A stretch of 46,468 bases of DNA from Thermoguttaceae bacterium (GTDB lineage Bacteria; Planctomycetota; Planctomycetia; Pirellulales; Thermoguttaceae): NCBI GenBank assembly GCA_028694795.1, contig JAQVKF010000004.1:1-46468 (forward strand), written 5' to 3'. Shown in pieces: positions 8,387 to 16,266 of the stretch. Every line of letters begins with the position of its first letter. The stretch's first letter is position 1. The translations under genes were made by a program, and so were the position numbers. The notes beneath the pieces were generated by a model, which saw only the letters and a list, made by a program, of their open reading frames with translations, was not told the DNA's origin and searched no databases.

Positions 8387-9235
8387 ATGAATCAGATTGT
8401 AGAGAAAACCGTTCATGCGTCGAATATAGTCGAGTTGGTGATCGACTCACCGCGAGTGGCAAATAAAGCTCAAGCGGGGCAGTTTGTGATTGTGATGCCG
8501 GAAGCGACTGGCGAGCGTGTTCCATTGACGATTGCGGATTTTGATCGGGCTAAGGGGACGGTCACGCTGGTCCTGATGGTAGTGGGGACGAGCTCGACGA
8601 AGTTATCGCGGCTTTCGGTGGGCGATTCGCTTCATGCGATGATCGGACCGTTGGGTAAACCGTCTGAAATCAAGCCGTATGACACGGTGATTTTGGTCGG
8701 TGGCGGTTTAGGCGTTGCGCCGGTGTATCCGATTGCGCGTGCGTTTCATGAGGCGGGCAGCCGTGTGATTACGATTCAGGGGTCGCGAACGAAGGATTTG
8801 TTGTTTTGGACGGAGAAGATGCGGGCGGTAAGTGCGGAGCATATTTTGCTTACGGACGATGGGACCGCTGGACGCAAGGGGCTGGTGACTGAGCCGTTGA
8901 AGGAACTGCTGGAAGCGGATCGCGAGACGAAAAAGATCGAATGTGTTTACGCGATTGGCCCTGGTCCGATGATGAAGTTCTGTTCTTTAACGACGGAGCC
9001 GTTTGGTGTGCGGACGATTGTCAGTTTGAACTCGATTATGGTGGACGGCACGGGAATGTGCGGTGGATGCCGAGTCGAATTGAAGACGGGTACACAGTTC
9101 ACCTGTACGGATGGCCCGGAATTTGACGCTCATGCGGTATTGTGGGATCGTTTCCTTGCTCGGCAGCGTATCTATTGTGAGCGAGAAAAGTGTTCCATGG
9201 ACCGTTATGTTGAACAGTATCAGGCGGAAAAATAG
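8387..9235 (+). CDS. NfnA/SudB-like FAD-NAD(P)H oxidoreductase subunit with 2Fe-2S site
   Basis: This matches the small flavoprotein subunit of NADH-dependent ferredoxin-NADP oxidoreductase (also called sulfide dehydrogenase beta), of the dihydroorotate dehydrogenase electron-transfer family. The FAD-binding barrel is about residues 1-100, with GQFVIVMP and RVPLTIAD. The nucleotide domain begins at VILVGGGLGVAPVYPIA. YAIGPGPMMKF, then MCGGCRVEL, FTCTDGPEFDAH and YCEREKCSM, are family signatures, and the Cys in MCGGC and FTC can bind a 2Fe-2S cluster. The partner NfnB/SudA is usually the next gene; here smpB follows. So it may work with a partner elsewhere. The start follows a short inverted repeat. 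Confidence 0.85.
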   Translation: MNQIVEKTVHASNIVELVIDSPRVANKAQAGQFVIVMPEATGERVPLTIADFDRAKGTVTLVLMVVGTSSTKLSRLSVGDSLHAMIGPLGKPSEIKPYDTVILVGGGLGVAPVYPIARAFHEAGSRVITIQGSRTKDLLFWTEKMRAVSAEHILLTDDGTAGRKGLVTEPLKELLEADRETKKIECVYAIGPGPMMKFCSLTTEPFGVRTIVSLNSIMVDGTGMCGGCRVELKTGTQFTCTDGPEFDAHAVLWDRFLARQRIYCEREKCSMDRYVEQYQAEK

Positions 9236-9428
9236 CCATCCAGATCGTTATGAGGTCCGGTGTGGCGTTTTTTCATCGCACTGCTCAGTCGTCGCAAATG
9301 GGCGGCCACGGATTTGGCGAGGGAAGGGGCGGTGCGTAAGATCGGAGAGGGATTGTGGTTTCATCGAGGGCATTGATCAATGAGGGAATATAGCCATCGC
9401 TAAGAAGACCAAAGCATCATCAGAGACG

Positions 9429-10055
9429 GTGAAAGATAACGAACGTGTGGTTTGTGAAAATCGCAAAGCGCGGCATGAATACGATATTTTGGAGACGTTA
9501 GAGTGTGGAATCGTATTGGTGGGCAGCGAGGTGCGGAGCTTGCGATCCGGTAATGTTTCGTTGGAAGAGGCGTATGCGCGGGTGAAAGCGGCTGTGGAGC
9601 CTGCGGCACGGTCGAACGAGGCCGGTCGATCGGTTAGACGTCGCGGAGCGGCAGAGCTGTTGAATGGAGGGGCTGGTGCGGCAAAGCGTTCGCGTAAGAA
9701 GGAGAAAGCGAACCAAGCGGGGCGAAGTATCAGCAGTGTGGGGCCGTTGTCACAATCGGGTGAGGTGTGGCTTCTGAACTGTGATATTGCGGAATATCCC
9801 GAGGCGAATATGCTTAACCATAAGCCGAAACGTCCGCGTAAACTTCTGCTACATCGCAGTGAGATTCGGAAGTTTGCGGCCAAGGCGTATGAGAAGGGAC
9901 TGACATTGGTGCCGTTGCGTATTCTTTTTAGCGGAGGGAAGGCCAAGGTCTTGCTGGGATTGTGCCGTGGTAAACAGTTGCATGATAAGCGTGATACGAA
10001 AAAGAGGGCGGATAATGACCGGTATTTAGCACGTTTCATGATGAAACGTCGCTAG
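9429..10055 (+). CDS. smpB: SsrA-binding protein SmpB with a large internal insertion
   Basis: SmpB binds tmRNA and brings it to stalled ribosomes for trans-translation. Core motifs are clear: NRKARHEYDILETLECGIVL, GSEVRSLRSGNVSLEEAY, then NMLNHKPKRPRKLLLHRSEI, KGLTLVPL, GKAKVLLGLCRGKQLHDKR. The protein has 208 residues against about 150-160 normally. The extra length is one Arg/Lys/Ala/Ser-rich block, about residues 53-109, in a loop of the beta-barrel core. The called start is GTG 9429, with a weak ribosome site. In-frame codons upstream (from 9396) read I-AKKTKASSETV, very like a normal SmpB N-terminus. They follow GAGGG at a proper distance but begin with ATC. The TAG stop lies in a CTAG at 10052. 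No tmRNA gene was found nearby. Confidence 0.9.
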   Translation: MKDNERVVCENRKARHEYDILETLECGIVLVGSEVRSLRSGNVSLEEAYARVKAAVEPAARSNEAGRSVRRRGAAELLNGGAGAAKRSRKKEKANQAGRSISSVGPLSQSGEVWLLNCDIAEYPEANMLNHKPKRPRKLLLHRSEIRKFAAKAYEKGLTLVPLRILFSGGKAKVLLGLCRGKQLHDKRDTKKRADNDRYLARFMMKRR

Positions 10056-10144
10056 ACCGATGGCAACGCAATTCGCGCGACCGTGCGGTTGCTGATGGTC
10101 CGCCGATTGCGGTCACGGCGTTGCCTACGCTTTGTCCGTCCTAG
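10052..10144. repeat. CTAG-bounded spacer between two convergent stop codons
   Basis: The smpB stop (plus strand) lies in CTAG 10052-10055 and the lipoprotein stop (minus strand) in CTAG 10141-10144. The 85 bases between contain TTGCTGATGGTCCGCCGATT, similar to a segment at 33993-34012 in another repeat fragment. It looks like a degenerate member of the CTAG-bounded family. No terminator-like hairpin with a T-tract is obvious. Confidence 0.5.
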
Positions 10145-10566
10145 TACAGACTACTTCCGGCTGGATATCGCTGCTGCAACGTTTCTGGAATAGCTGCCGT
10201 TTGTGGTTGGCCACTCGGTTCATACGCGGCTGTGCTGGCCATCGGTTGGGCGTATTGTGCCGTCAGCGGAGCCATCCCACCTGTATTGCCGACAAAGTCA
10301 GGCATCACGTAGGCGTAGTCATATCCTTGCGAAAGATTGCCACCCGCATAGGCGGTATTGCCTGTGTAGTCAGAGGATGCGGCCGAGGATGCCGACGATT
10401 TCACGTTGCCTTGTGGGCCGGAGTACGCGAGTGCTGAGCCCGCGCGTGTGTTGCAACGGCCGCTTAGTGCCGTCGGACCACATTCGTCATAAGGCGTACA
10501 ACAAATTGAACAACCCGTGCACAGCAGGAGCACGGTTAAACCGGCTCCTAAAAGATATTGTCTCAT
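10141..10566 (-). CDS. Small predicted lipoprotein, function unknown
   Basis: The 141-residue product begins MRQYLLGAGLTVLLLCTGC, a short signal peptide with a lipobox-like end and the lipid-anchor Cys at about residue 19. The mature part has four more Cys early (CSICC, YDEC, RCNT) and then a Ser/Ala/Gly/Tyr/Gln-rich low-complexity tail with no family match I recognise. The start is the ATG at 10566, ten bases after GGGAGGA; the frame also opens at a TTG six bases upstream. The TAG stop is inside a CTAG. groES lies upstream on the same strand, about 370 bases away, so a separate promoter is likely. Probably a small envelope lipoprotein of planctomycetes. Confidence 0.65.
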   Translation of the reverse strand: MRQYLLGAGLTVLLLCTGCSICCTPYDECGPTALSGRCNTRAGSALAYSGPQGNVKSSASSAASSDYTGNTAYAGGNLSQGYDYAYVMPDFVGNTGGMAPLTAQYAQPMASTAAYEPSGQPQTAAIPETLQQRYPAGSSLY

Positions 10567-10932
10567 TGCCAAAAATCCTCCCTGAATTTTCTGAATGCGT
10601 CTTCTTCCTGAAAACGTGTAGTGCTTGCTCGATCAAATTTCTACGAATACAGCCGCACTTTGCCGCAATTCTTCCGAACTTCACCGTCCGAATTGCTGTT
10701 TTACACTTCCCAATAGTGCGACAAAAACCCCTATTCCGACCACGATTCTATAATCGTTATCTCTGTTATCGTCAAAACAATCGTTAAAACTAGATAAAAA
10801 GTTGCGGTGCAGGATCGAATCTACGGAGGACCTCCATTTTTGGCAATGAACCGACAAAGTCACGTTCTGAGTGCGGAATAAGCTATCGTAGAAGACAATC
10901 CATACGACTTGGCGATCGTGTGGAGTGAAAGA
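10567..10932. other. Intergenic stretch between groES and the lipoprotein gene
   Basis: 366 bases without a convincing gene. It contains a short palindrome GGAGG-A-CCTCC at about 10826-10836 and probably the promoter of the lipoprotein gene. Frames crossing it lack family signals. Confidence 0.45.
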
Positions 10933-11220
10933 TCATCGCACAATTGCTAGAATGTCCGACTCGGACAGAATGAGGAGTGATTCGCCTCCGATGTTGATTT
11001 CTGAACCTACCCACGGTCCAAACAGAATGCGATCGCCCTCAGCTACTTCTGGAGCTCGCCGCTGGCCATTGCTGAGCAACATACCGTCGCCAGTGGAAAG
11101 AACACGTCCAAAACGCGATTTTTCTTGCGCGGCATCAGGGAGTAAAATGCCTCCGGACGACATGGTTTCAGATTCTTCACGACGTACGATTAGCTTATCC
11201 CCGGTCGGTACCAATCTCAT
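10933..11220 (-). CDS. groES: Co-chaperonin GroES
   Basis: GroES forms the seven-membered lid of the GroEL folding chamber. The 95-residue length is exact for the family. MRLVPTGDKLIVRREESE is the N-terminal strand, SGGILLPDAAQEKSRFGRVLSTGDG covers the mobile loop (GGILLPD) and following turn, and GDRILFGPWVGSEINI with LLILSESDILAIV closes the barrel. GroEL is not adjacent, so this may be an orphan or second groES; planctomycetes often carry several. A TGAGGA ribosome site precedes the ATG. No CIRCE element (TTAGCACTC-N9-GAGTGCTAA) was seen upstream, so HrcA control is not supported. Confidence 0.92.
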   Translation of the reverse strand: MRLVPTGDKLIVRREESETMSSGGILLPDAAQEKSRFGRVLSTGDGMLLSNGQRRAPEVAEGDRILFGPWVGSEINIGGESLLILSESDILAIVR

Positions 11221-11609
11221 AACGGTTCCTCATTACATTAGGTCAATCGCCGTTTTATATTTTGCGTCTATGAAACGGCCCACATGATAGAAAAGAGCTT
11301 CAAAAAAAGAAACCCATTCCAGATGGAATGACGCCTCTACAGTGACACACTTATCTTATCAATATTTCGACATTTTTGCAAAAGAACCTGATTCTCGACC
11401 TCTAGGTTCGTTGTAATCGGAAAATTTTTTGTGTTTTACCAGGAAGTTTTACCTCTTTTTTCTTCAAATGAAAGGAAAATCGGGATATAATGCGGCAATG
11501 TGGGTAGCCACAATGATACTAAAATAAGAATAAAGGTTCGATTGGTTGAATCCAGAATCTATACACAGAACCATGGACACAGCTTAGCGAGTTCCGTGGA
11601 GGATGGACG
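11221..11609. promoter_or_regulatory. Divergent promoter region with a palindrome at 11315-11330
   Basis: This 389-base gap separates divergent groES and the DUF1919 gene, so it must hold promoters for both. A perfect palindrome CATTCCA-GA-TGGAATG lies at 11315-11330, about 95 bases upstream of groES, and could be an operator. The right part is AT-rich. No gene was seen. Confidence 0.4.
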
Positions 11610-12314
11610 ATGAATATCAAAACAATATTTTTGTCTCAATGCTTTGGACTGAAGAATTTCCTGAGACAACAAAGCAGACCAATGCATCGTTTCTTGCGCG
11701 AAAAAAAAAATTTACTTGTGGCCTCCTTACGCCGTCTTGGGCTTCGAACTCGGGATTTTTCTATTATTAGCAACAATTGTTCCGGTGGATATATTTATCA
11801 ATATTTTGGGCTGTTGTACAAGACTCCGACGGTAGGATTGTATTTTTCTAACAAAGATTATCTCAAACTGATTCAAAATCCGCGATATTATTTTTCACAG
11901 GAACTTCAATTCATCGCACTTGCTGAATCTCAAGGAAAAACGATTCTTCAGCGGCGAAATATAGTTTTTCCAGTGGCCAAGCTTGGGGATATTGAGGTAT
12001 ATTTTATGCACTATAAGACAGAGGAAGAAGCTCGTGAAAAGTGGACGCGAAGAGTCCAACGAATTAACTATGATCGGCTTGTTTTTCTGTTCACAGAGTC
12101 AAAGCATATGGATCCTGAACATATCGAGACATTTGAGCACATAGGTCATCCGAATAAAATATTCCTCACCATCCATGATTATCCAGATTGCTCGTCAGCT
12201 GTAAAAGTGGTGGACACTTTTAGCGGTGAAAACCAAATTATTTGGCCTTTTTTTCCTGTGGTTTCGGCCTTGCCATGGAAGCAGGTATTAAATCGAATGA
12301 TGAAAAAAGTATGA
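11610..12314 (+). CDS. DUF1919 family protein (exopolysaccharide-locus type)
   Basis: The central part matches the DUF1919 pattern: DFSIISNNCSGGYIYQYFGLLYKTPTVGLYF, then YFSQELQFI, FPVAKLGDIEVYFMHYKTEEEAREKWTRRVQRINYDRL and FTESKHM. Such genes are common in polysaccharide and lipopolysaccharide loci, but the biochemical role is unsettled. The 234-residue product has no signal peptide or clear membrane span. The coding DNA is noticeably more AT-rich than neighbouring genes, which suggests horizontal acquisition. No other polysaccharide gene is adjacent; lutB starts about 110 bases downstream, so co-transcription is possible but functionally odd. The ATG is at 11610, with GGAGGATGG close upstream. 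Confidence 0.8.
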   Translation: MNIKTIFLSQCFGLKNFLRQQSRPMHRFLREKKNLLVASLRRLGLRTRDFSIISNNCSGGYIYQYFGLLYKTPTVGLYFSNKDYLKLIQNPRYYFSQELQFIALAESQGKTILQRRNIVFPVAKLGDIEVYFMHYKTEEEAREKWTRRVQRINYDRLVFLFTESKHMDPEHIETFEHIGHPNKIFLTIHDYPDCSSAVKVVDTFSGENQIIWPFFPVVSALPWKQVLNRMMKKV

Positions 12315-12425
12315 CGGTATAGATTTTCAATACAACATAAAAATCTACACCGTTTGGGATATGTCTTTGTGCGAAATACTAAGTCACAAGAAGAACTAAA
12401 ATTTGATACTATTAGGAAATATCAC

Positions 12426-13856
12426 ATGGAAAAGTCGGGATTGAGTGGAGCAGCGTTTTTGTCAGAGCAGACCGAGGGATTGGCAGAACCGCACGGAAGT
12501 CCGTCGCTGGCAGTGGCTGTCGAACGCTCCATGCGGAATAATCGTAAAATTACCAAAGCTATTCCACAGTGGGAATCATGGCGTGAACAGGCTTATGCCA
12601 TCAAACGTGATGCCATCGCACGATTGCCAGAATTGCTCGAACAGTTGGAACGCAATATCACTGCGCGTGGCGCAACGGTTCTCTATGCGCGTGATGCCGC
12701 GGAAGCGAATCAATATATGCTCGATATCGCTAAGGAACACCAAGTCAAAACAGTCGTCAAAGCGAAGTCGATGGTCAGCGAAGAGATGGAATTAAACCAT
12801 GTCTTTGCTCGTAATGGTATTGAATCACTCGAAACCGATTTGGGTGAATATCTTGTTCAGCTCACGGGGAAGCGACCGACGCATATCGTTACACCCGCCC
12901 TGCATCTGTCCGCTGCCGAGGTGGGTAGACTCTTTGCTGAAAAACTTGGCGAGCCGTATACCGACAAACATGAAACGTTGACGGCGATCGCGCGAAAACA
13001 TTTGCGAGAAAAGTTTATTCATGCCGATATGGGCGTTTCCGGCGCGAATTTTGGCATTGCCGATACTGGTTCGCTCTGTTTGATCGAAAATGAGGGGAAT
13101 ATCGGACTTTCCATCTCCGTTCCAAAAGTACATGTCGCTTTAATGGGGATTGAAAAGGTGATTCCGAAGCTGGCTCAATTGCCGCTCTTCCTGAACCTTT
13201 TACCGCGTAATGGAACGGGACAGAAATTGACTTCTTATGCGCATTTGGTGCATGGTGCGACGCCAGGCCGAAAATTTTATCTGATTATCATCGACAACGG
13301 TCGCAGCAAGGTGCTGCACGATCGTGAAGTGGGTGGTCGTCCGCTTTTCTGCATCCGATGCGGCGGTTGTATGAATGCGTGTCCGGTCTACCGTCGTGCG
13401 GGCGGCTGGGCCTATGGTTGGGTTTATCCAGGACCGATTGGCGCGATTCTTTCGCCCCATTTACTCGGTATAGATGTCGCGGGTGCGCTGCCGTTCGCCT
13501 CATCGCTTTGCGGAGCGTGTGCGGAAGTTTGTCCGGTCAAGATTGATATTCCTCACGAATTGGTCCATTTGCGTCATCGTGCGGTGACGGAACCCTCGCC
13601 CAAAAAATCACTCATCGAGAAAGCCATGTGGACCGGTTACGCCATGATCATGGCGCCGGAGTGGCGATATCGTCTGGCGATGAAGGGGCTGAAACTTGGG
13701 ATGCCGATAGTGAAATGCTTACCGTATCATCCGTGGTATTTGGGTGCGTGGACACGCGGACGGACGCTTCCGAAGGTGCCGCGAACGCCGCAGGAAGGTT
13801 CGTTCCGCGCGTGGTGGAAAAAGCATTACATGGAATTCGAATCCGCCAAATCTTGA
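12426..13856 (+). CDS. lutB: LutB-type iron-sulfur protein (lactate utilisation)
   Basis: LutB is the iron-sulfur subunit of the LutABC complex that oxidises L-lactate. The N-terminal LUD domain spans about residues 50-275 with VVKAKSMVSEEMELN, THIVTPALHLSAAEVGR and GVSGANFGIADTGSLCLIENEGN. A two-cluster ferredoxin domain follows: CIRCGGCMNACPVYR (Cys 309, 312, 315, 319) and CGACAEVCPVKID (Cys 362, 365, 369). The C-terminal WxxGRTLPxxPxxxFRxWW-type segment is also present. The frame is open from a TTG at 12354. ATG 12426 is preferred because AGGA lies eight bases ahead and the protein then starts where homologues do. lutC follows after 61 bases. lutA is not in the window, so the complex may be split. 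Confidence 0.92.
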   Translation: MEKSGLSGAAFLSEQTEGLAEPHGSPSLAVAVERSMRNNRKITKAIPQWESWREQAYAIKRDAIARLPELLEQLERNITARGATVLYARDAAEANQYMLDIAKEHQVKTVVKAKSMVSEEMELNHVFARNGIESLETDLGEYLVQLTGKRPTHIVTPALHLSAAEVGRLFAEKLGEPYTDKHETLTAIARKHLREKFIHADMGVSGANFGIADTGSLCLIENEGNIGLSISVPKVHVALMGIEKVIPKLAQLPLFLNLLPRNGTGQKLTSYAHLVHGATPGRKFYLIIIDNGRSKVLHDREVGGRPLFCIRCGGCMNACPVYRRAGGWAYGWVYPGPIGAILSPHLLGIDVAGALPFASSLCGACAEVCPVKIDIPHELVHLRHRAVTEPSPKKSLIEKAMWTGYAMIMAPEWRYRLAMKGLKLGMPIVKCLPYHPWYLGAWTRGRTLPKVPRTPQEGSFRAWWKKHYMEFESAKS

Positions 13857-13917
13857 GCCGTCTTCTCTTCGTTGTCCATGAACCGAAAAATAGAGATCCA
13901 TATATAAGGGAATATCC

Positions 13918-14598
13918 ATGTCGATTACAGGAAATGCCGCAAGCCGCGAGGCGATTTTAGGTTCGCTTCGCAATAGTTTACGTGTTTTAGCGAAAGAACT
14001 GCCACGCGCGGCGGAACCGCTCGTGCCGGAGGTTTGGCTGGTCGGAACTCCGACGCCCGATGAGATGGCTCAAACGTTCATCGAATCGCTGACTGCCGTT
14101 GCGGGTGAACCCGTGCGCGTGCCCGATACCGCCGCCGCCGCCAAAGAAGTCGAAAAATTACTGAAAGAAACCAAGTCGAACGGGTGTTGCGCGGTACAAA
14201 AACCACTCGCCAATGACGTTTTTTCACAATTGCCCAAAAACCGGCAAATTTCGTGGCAATCCGATTGGGAACCTTCAGAGATGGCGAAACTTCCCATGAG
14301 CATCGTTGAGGCTGAATATCTCCTCGCCGACACAGGAACCTCGGTCGTCATTTCCGGCAACCCACAGTTGCGTATGGCCTGTTATTTACCACCCGTTTGT
14401 GTGATTGTGGCCACACTGGATCGACTGCGTGAGCATATGCCCGCCGCATGGAAGGATATCATGCAAGAAGCGTCGAATCCCAATGTGCGTGGGGAATTCG
14501 CCTTCATCACCGGGCCGAGCCGTACCGCCGATATCGAACAGCAGCTGATTCTTGGCGTACATGGACCAAAGCGTCTCAGAGTGATTCTCATCGGATAA
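13918..14598 (+). CDS. lutC: LutC-type LUD domain protein (lactate utilisation)
   Basis: LutC is the small LUD-domain subunit of the LutABC lactate oxidation complex. The 226-residue length is normal. Matching features are SREAILGSLRNSL at the N-terminus, then SIVEAEYLLADTGTSVVISGNPQLRMACYLPPVCVIVATLDRLREHMPAAW, and the end block NVRGEFAFITGPSRTADIEQQLILGVHGPKRLRVILIG, which is the LUD signature (TGPSRTADIE). An ATG at 13918 follows AAGGGAATATCC. It lies 61 bases after lutB and is surely co-transcribed. A hairpin at 14607-14638 directly after the stop may end the transcript. Confidence 0.92.
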   Translation: MSITGNAASREAILGSLRNSLRVLAKELPRAAEPLVPEVWLVGTPTPDEMAQTFIESLTAVAGEPVRVPDTAAAAKEVEKLLKETKSNGCCAVQKPLANDVFSQLPKNRQISWQSDWEPSEMAKLPMSIVEAEYLLADTGTSVVISGNPQLRMACYLPPVCVIVATLDRLREHMPAAWKDIMQEASNPNVRGEFAFITGPSRTADIEQQLILGVHGPKRLRVILIG

Positions 14599-14606
14599 AC
14601 GAAAAT

Positions 14607-14638
14607 GAATCCGCGTTGCGTGGTGGAATGCGGGATTC
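14607..14638 (+). terminator. Hairpin after lutC
   Basis: GAATCCGCGTT pairs with AATGCGGGATTC across a loop of about nine bases, with one bulged G and one G-U pair. It starts nine bases after the lutC stop. There is no T-tract, so it is either a weak terminator or a 3'-end protecting hairpin. Confidence 0.45.
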
Positions 14639-14720
14639 AGTCTGAAGTGGTACGGTAACATGGTGGGGAGGGGCTTCCTGTGTGTGGCCCACAGCGATGA
14701 CCTAAATGAGGAGTGTTGGT

Positions 14721-15824
14721 ATGCGGCGTGCATTGGTAACGGGTGCCAATGGATTTGTAGGCGCTCATCTGGTTCGGGAACTGTCGTGTCACGGTTGGCG
14801 TGTACGTGCTTTGGTGCGACGCAACGCTGATCGTGCGTTGCTTCAATCGTTGACCGTTCTTCCATCACGGGATCTGATCGCCGGTGGGATCATCGCTCGT
14901 GCGGCAAATGCCACGTGTGAACACGGCGAAATCGAATATTTCGAGGGCGATTTTGCTGATGACGCGTCGCTCCGTGCCGCAGTGCGAGGATGTGACGCCA
15001 TCTTTCATGTTGCGGGTGTGACAATCGAGTTGCCCGGACGAAGTGCTTTCGCGTGGAATACCGAGGCCGCCATCAAACTTGTGAAAATCGCCGCGGAAAC
15101 AAAGCCATCGCCGACGTTCGTGTTCGTCTCTTCGCTCGCCGCTGCTGGAAGCAGCAGCCGTGAACATCCTAAAACCGAGGTTGAAACGCCAGAACCAGTC
15201 TCCGAATATGGTCGAAGTAAACTTTTGGCGGAAAAGGAGTTACGACGATGGGCCGATCACGTACCTATCTCCATCGTTCGACCTCCCATGGTTTTGGGAC
15301 CAGGGGATCGGATGGGTCTGAAAATGTTCCAGGCCATTCGAATGAGTCACATCCACTTTACCTCAACCTTTCGCCGTTTGTATCATGCGGTTGTAATGGT
15401 CGATGATCTCATCTATGCGTTGCGTTTGGCGGCTGAGAGGGGAAAACGACTGTTGCCTGATTCGAATGGGCTAAGTGCAACCGAAGCGGCTCAAGGAATT
15501 TACCATATTGCCACCGCTGAAGGGGTCGAATATGGACAGCTGGGAAGATTAGTTGCCAAGGCGATGGGGTATCGTCATATTTTTGTTTTTCGTATGCCTT
15601 CCGCTTGGACGCGAATTGTGGTCTATTGGGCTGAACTTTTTGGAAAAATCCGCAAAAAATCCGTTTATTTGAATCATGATAAATGTCGCGAAATTCTTGC
15701 CGGATCGTGGAATTGTTCCGCCCAAAAAGCTCACAAAGAACTCGGTTTTGTATCCGCTGCAACACTCGAATTGCAACTTACTCAAACCGCTCTTTGGTAT
15801 CGTCAGCAACATTGGATGCGATAA
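14721..15824 (+). CDS. NAD-dependent epimerase/dehydratase (extended SDR)
   Basis: The N-terminus MRRALVTGANGFVGAHLVRELSCHGWRVRALVRR is a typical extended-SDR Rossmann motif (GxxGxxG). FEGDFADDASLRAAVRGCDAIFHVAG, VFVSSLAAAG and the catalytic YGRSKLLAEKEL (Tyr-x3-Lys), then ISIVRPPMVLGPGDRMG, complete the family pattern. At 367 residues it is close to the NAD(P)-dependent epimerase/3-beta-hydroxysteroid dehydrogenase-like group; the substrate is not visible. The frame opens at ATG 14706, but ATG 14721 has GAGGAG eight bases ahead and gives the conserved N-terminus. It lies 122 bases after lutC behind a hairpin, so it is probably separate. The bidirectional terminator at 16074-16109 lies well downstream. 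Confidence 0.85.
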   Translation: MRRALVTGANGFVGAHLVRELSCHGWRVRALVRRNADRALLQSLTVLPSRDLIAGGIIARAANATCEHGEIEYFEGDFADDASLRAAVRGCDAIFHVAGVTIELPGRSAFAWNTEAAIKLVKIAAETKPSPTFVFVSSLAAAGSSSREHPKTEVETPEPVSEYGRSKLLAEKELRRWADHVPISIVRPPMVLGPGDRMGLKMFQAIRMSHIHFTSTFRRLYHAVVMVDDLIYALRLAAERGKRLLPDSNGLSATEAAQGIYHIATAEGVEYGQLGRLVAKAMGYRHIFVFRMPSAWTRIVVYWAELFGKIRKKSVYLNHDKCREILAGSWNCSAQKAHKELGFVSAATLELQLTQTALWYRQQHWMR

Positions 15825-16073
15825 TTTACCACAAGCAGCGTCTGTTAGACCTCTATCATCGTCACACCAATCGGGTGGACGAAGTCCATGCCATTGGTGA
15901 ACGTTTGGCGTGTACACCATGGTACCCTTCGTGAGAATTGGAACGAGAGGTTGTGCTATTGAGATGCCAACCAGATTGATTGGCTGCATGGGAAGCCCTT
16001 TTGCCCTGCAAGGCTTGTGCGAAATCAACGGAGCTGATACACGTATCTGTTGCGGAACGTGAACCGGTTGCAT

Positions 16074-16109
16074 AAAAAAAGACTGGCTATTCACCAGTCT
16101 CTCTTTTTT
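16074..16109. terminator. Bidirectional rho-independent terminator
   Basis: GACTGG at 16081-16086 pairs with CCAGTC at 16094-16099; there are seven A's on the left and TCTCTTTTTT on the right. It can therefore stop transcription from both sides: the epimerase gene on the plus strand and the Cys/Pro-rich gene on the minus strand. Confidence 0.85.
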
Positions 16110-16161
16110 CACACATCCCGTCAGGAGATCCTCTGACAGGAACGAACCGGACCTCCTTCGG

Positions 16162-16179
16162 GAATGAGAAAACTCATTC
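16162..16179 (-). other. Stem-loop in the 3' region of the Cys/Pro-rich gene
   Basis: GAATGAG, four A's, then CTCATTC is a perfect 7-bp stem about 90 bases past the stop codon on the minus strand, before the bidirectional terminator. It may protect the mRNA 3' end. Confidence 0.45.
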
Positions 16180-16266
16180 GTCAGGAAAACCATCCGTCAA
16201 CACTGTCGGGCGATGCCAGACTATACTGCCGGATTTATTTCCAGACAGATTGCCGGCAATCGTTAT

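Noticed and set aside
11221-11609. CIRCE operator expected before groES
   Set aside because: No TTAGCACTC-N9-GAGTGCTAA or close variant; the palindrome at 11315 is different.
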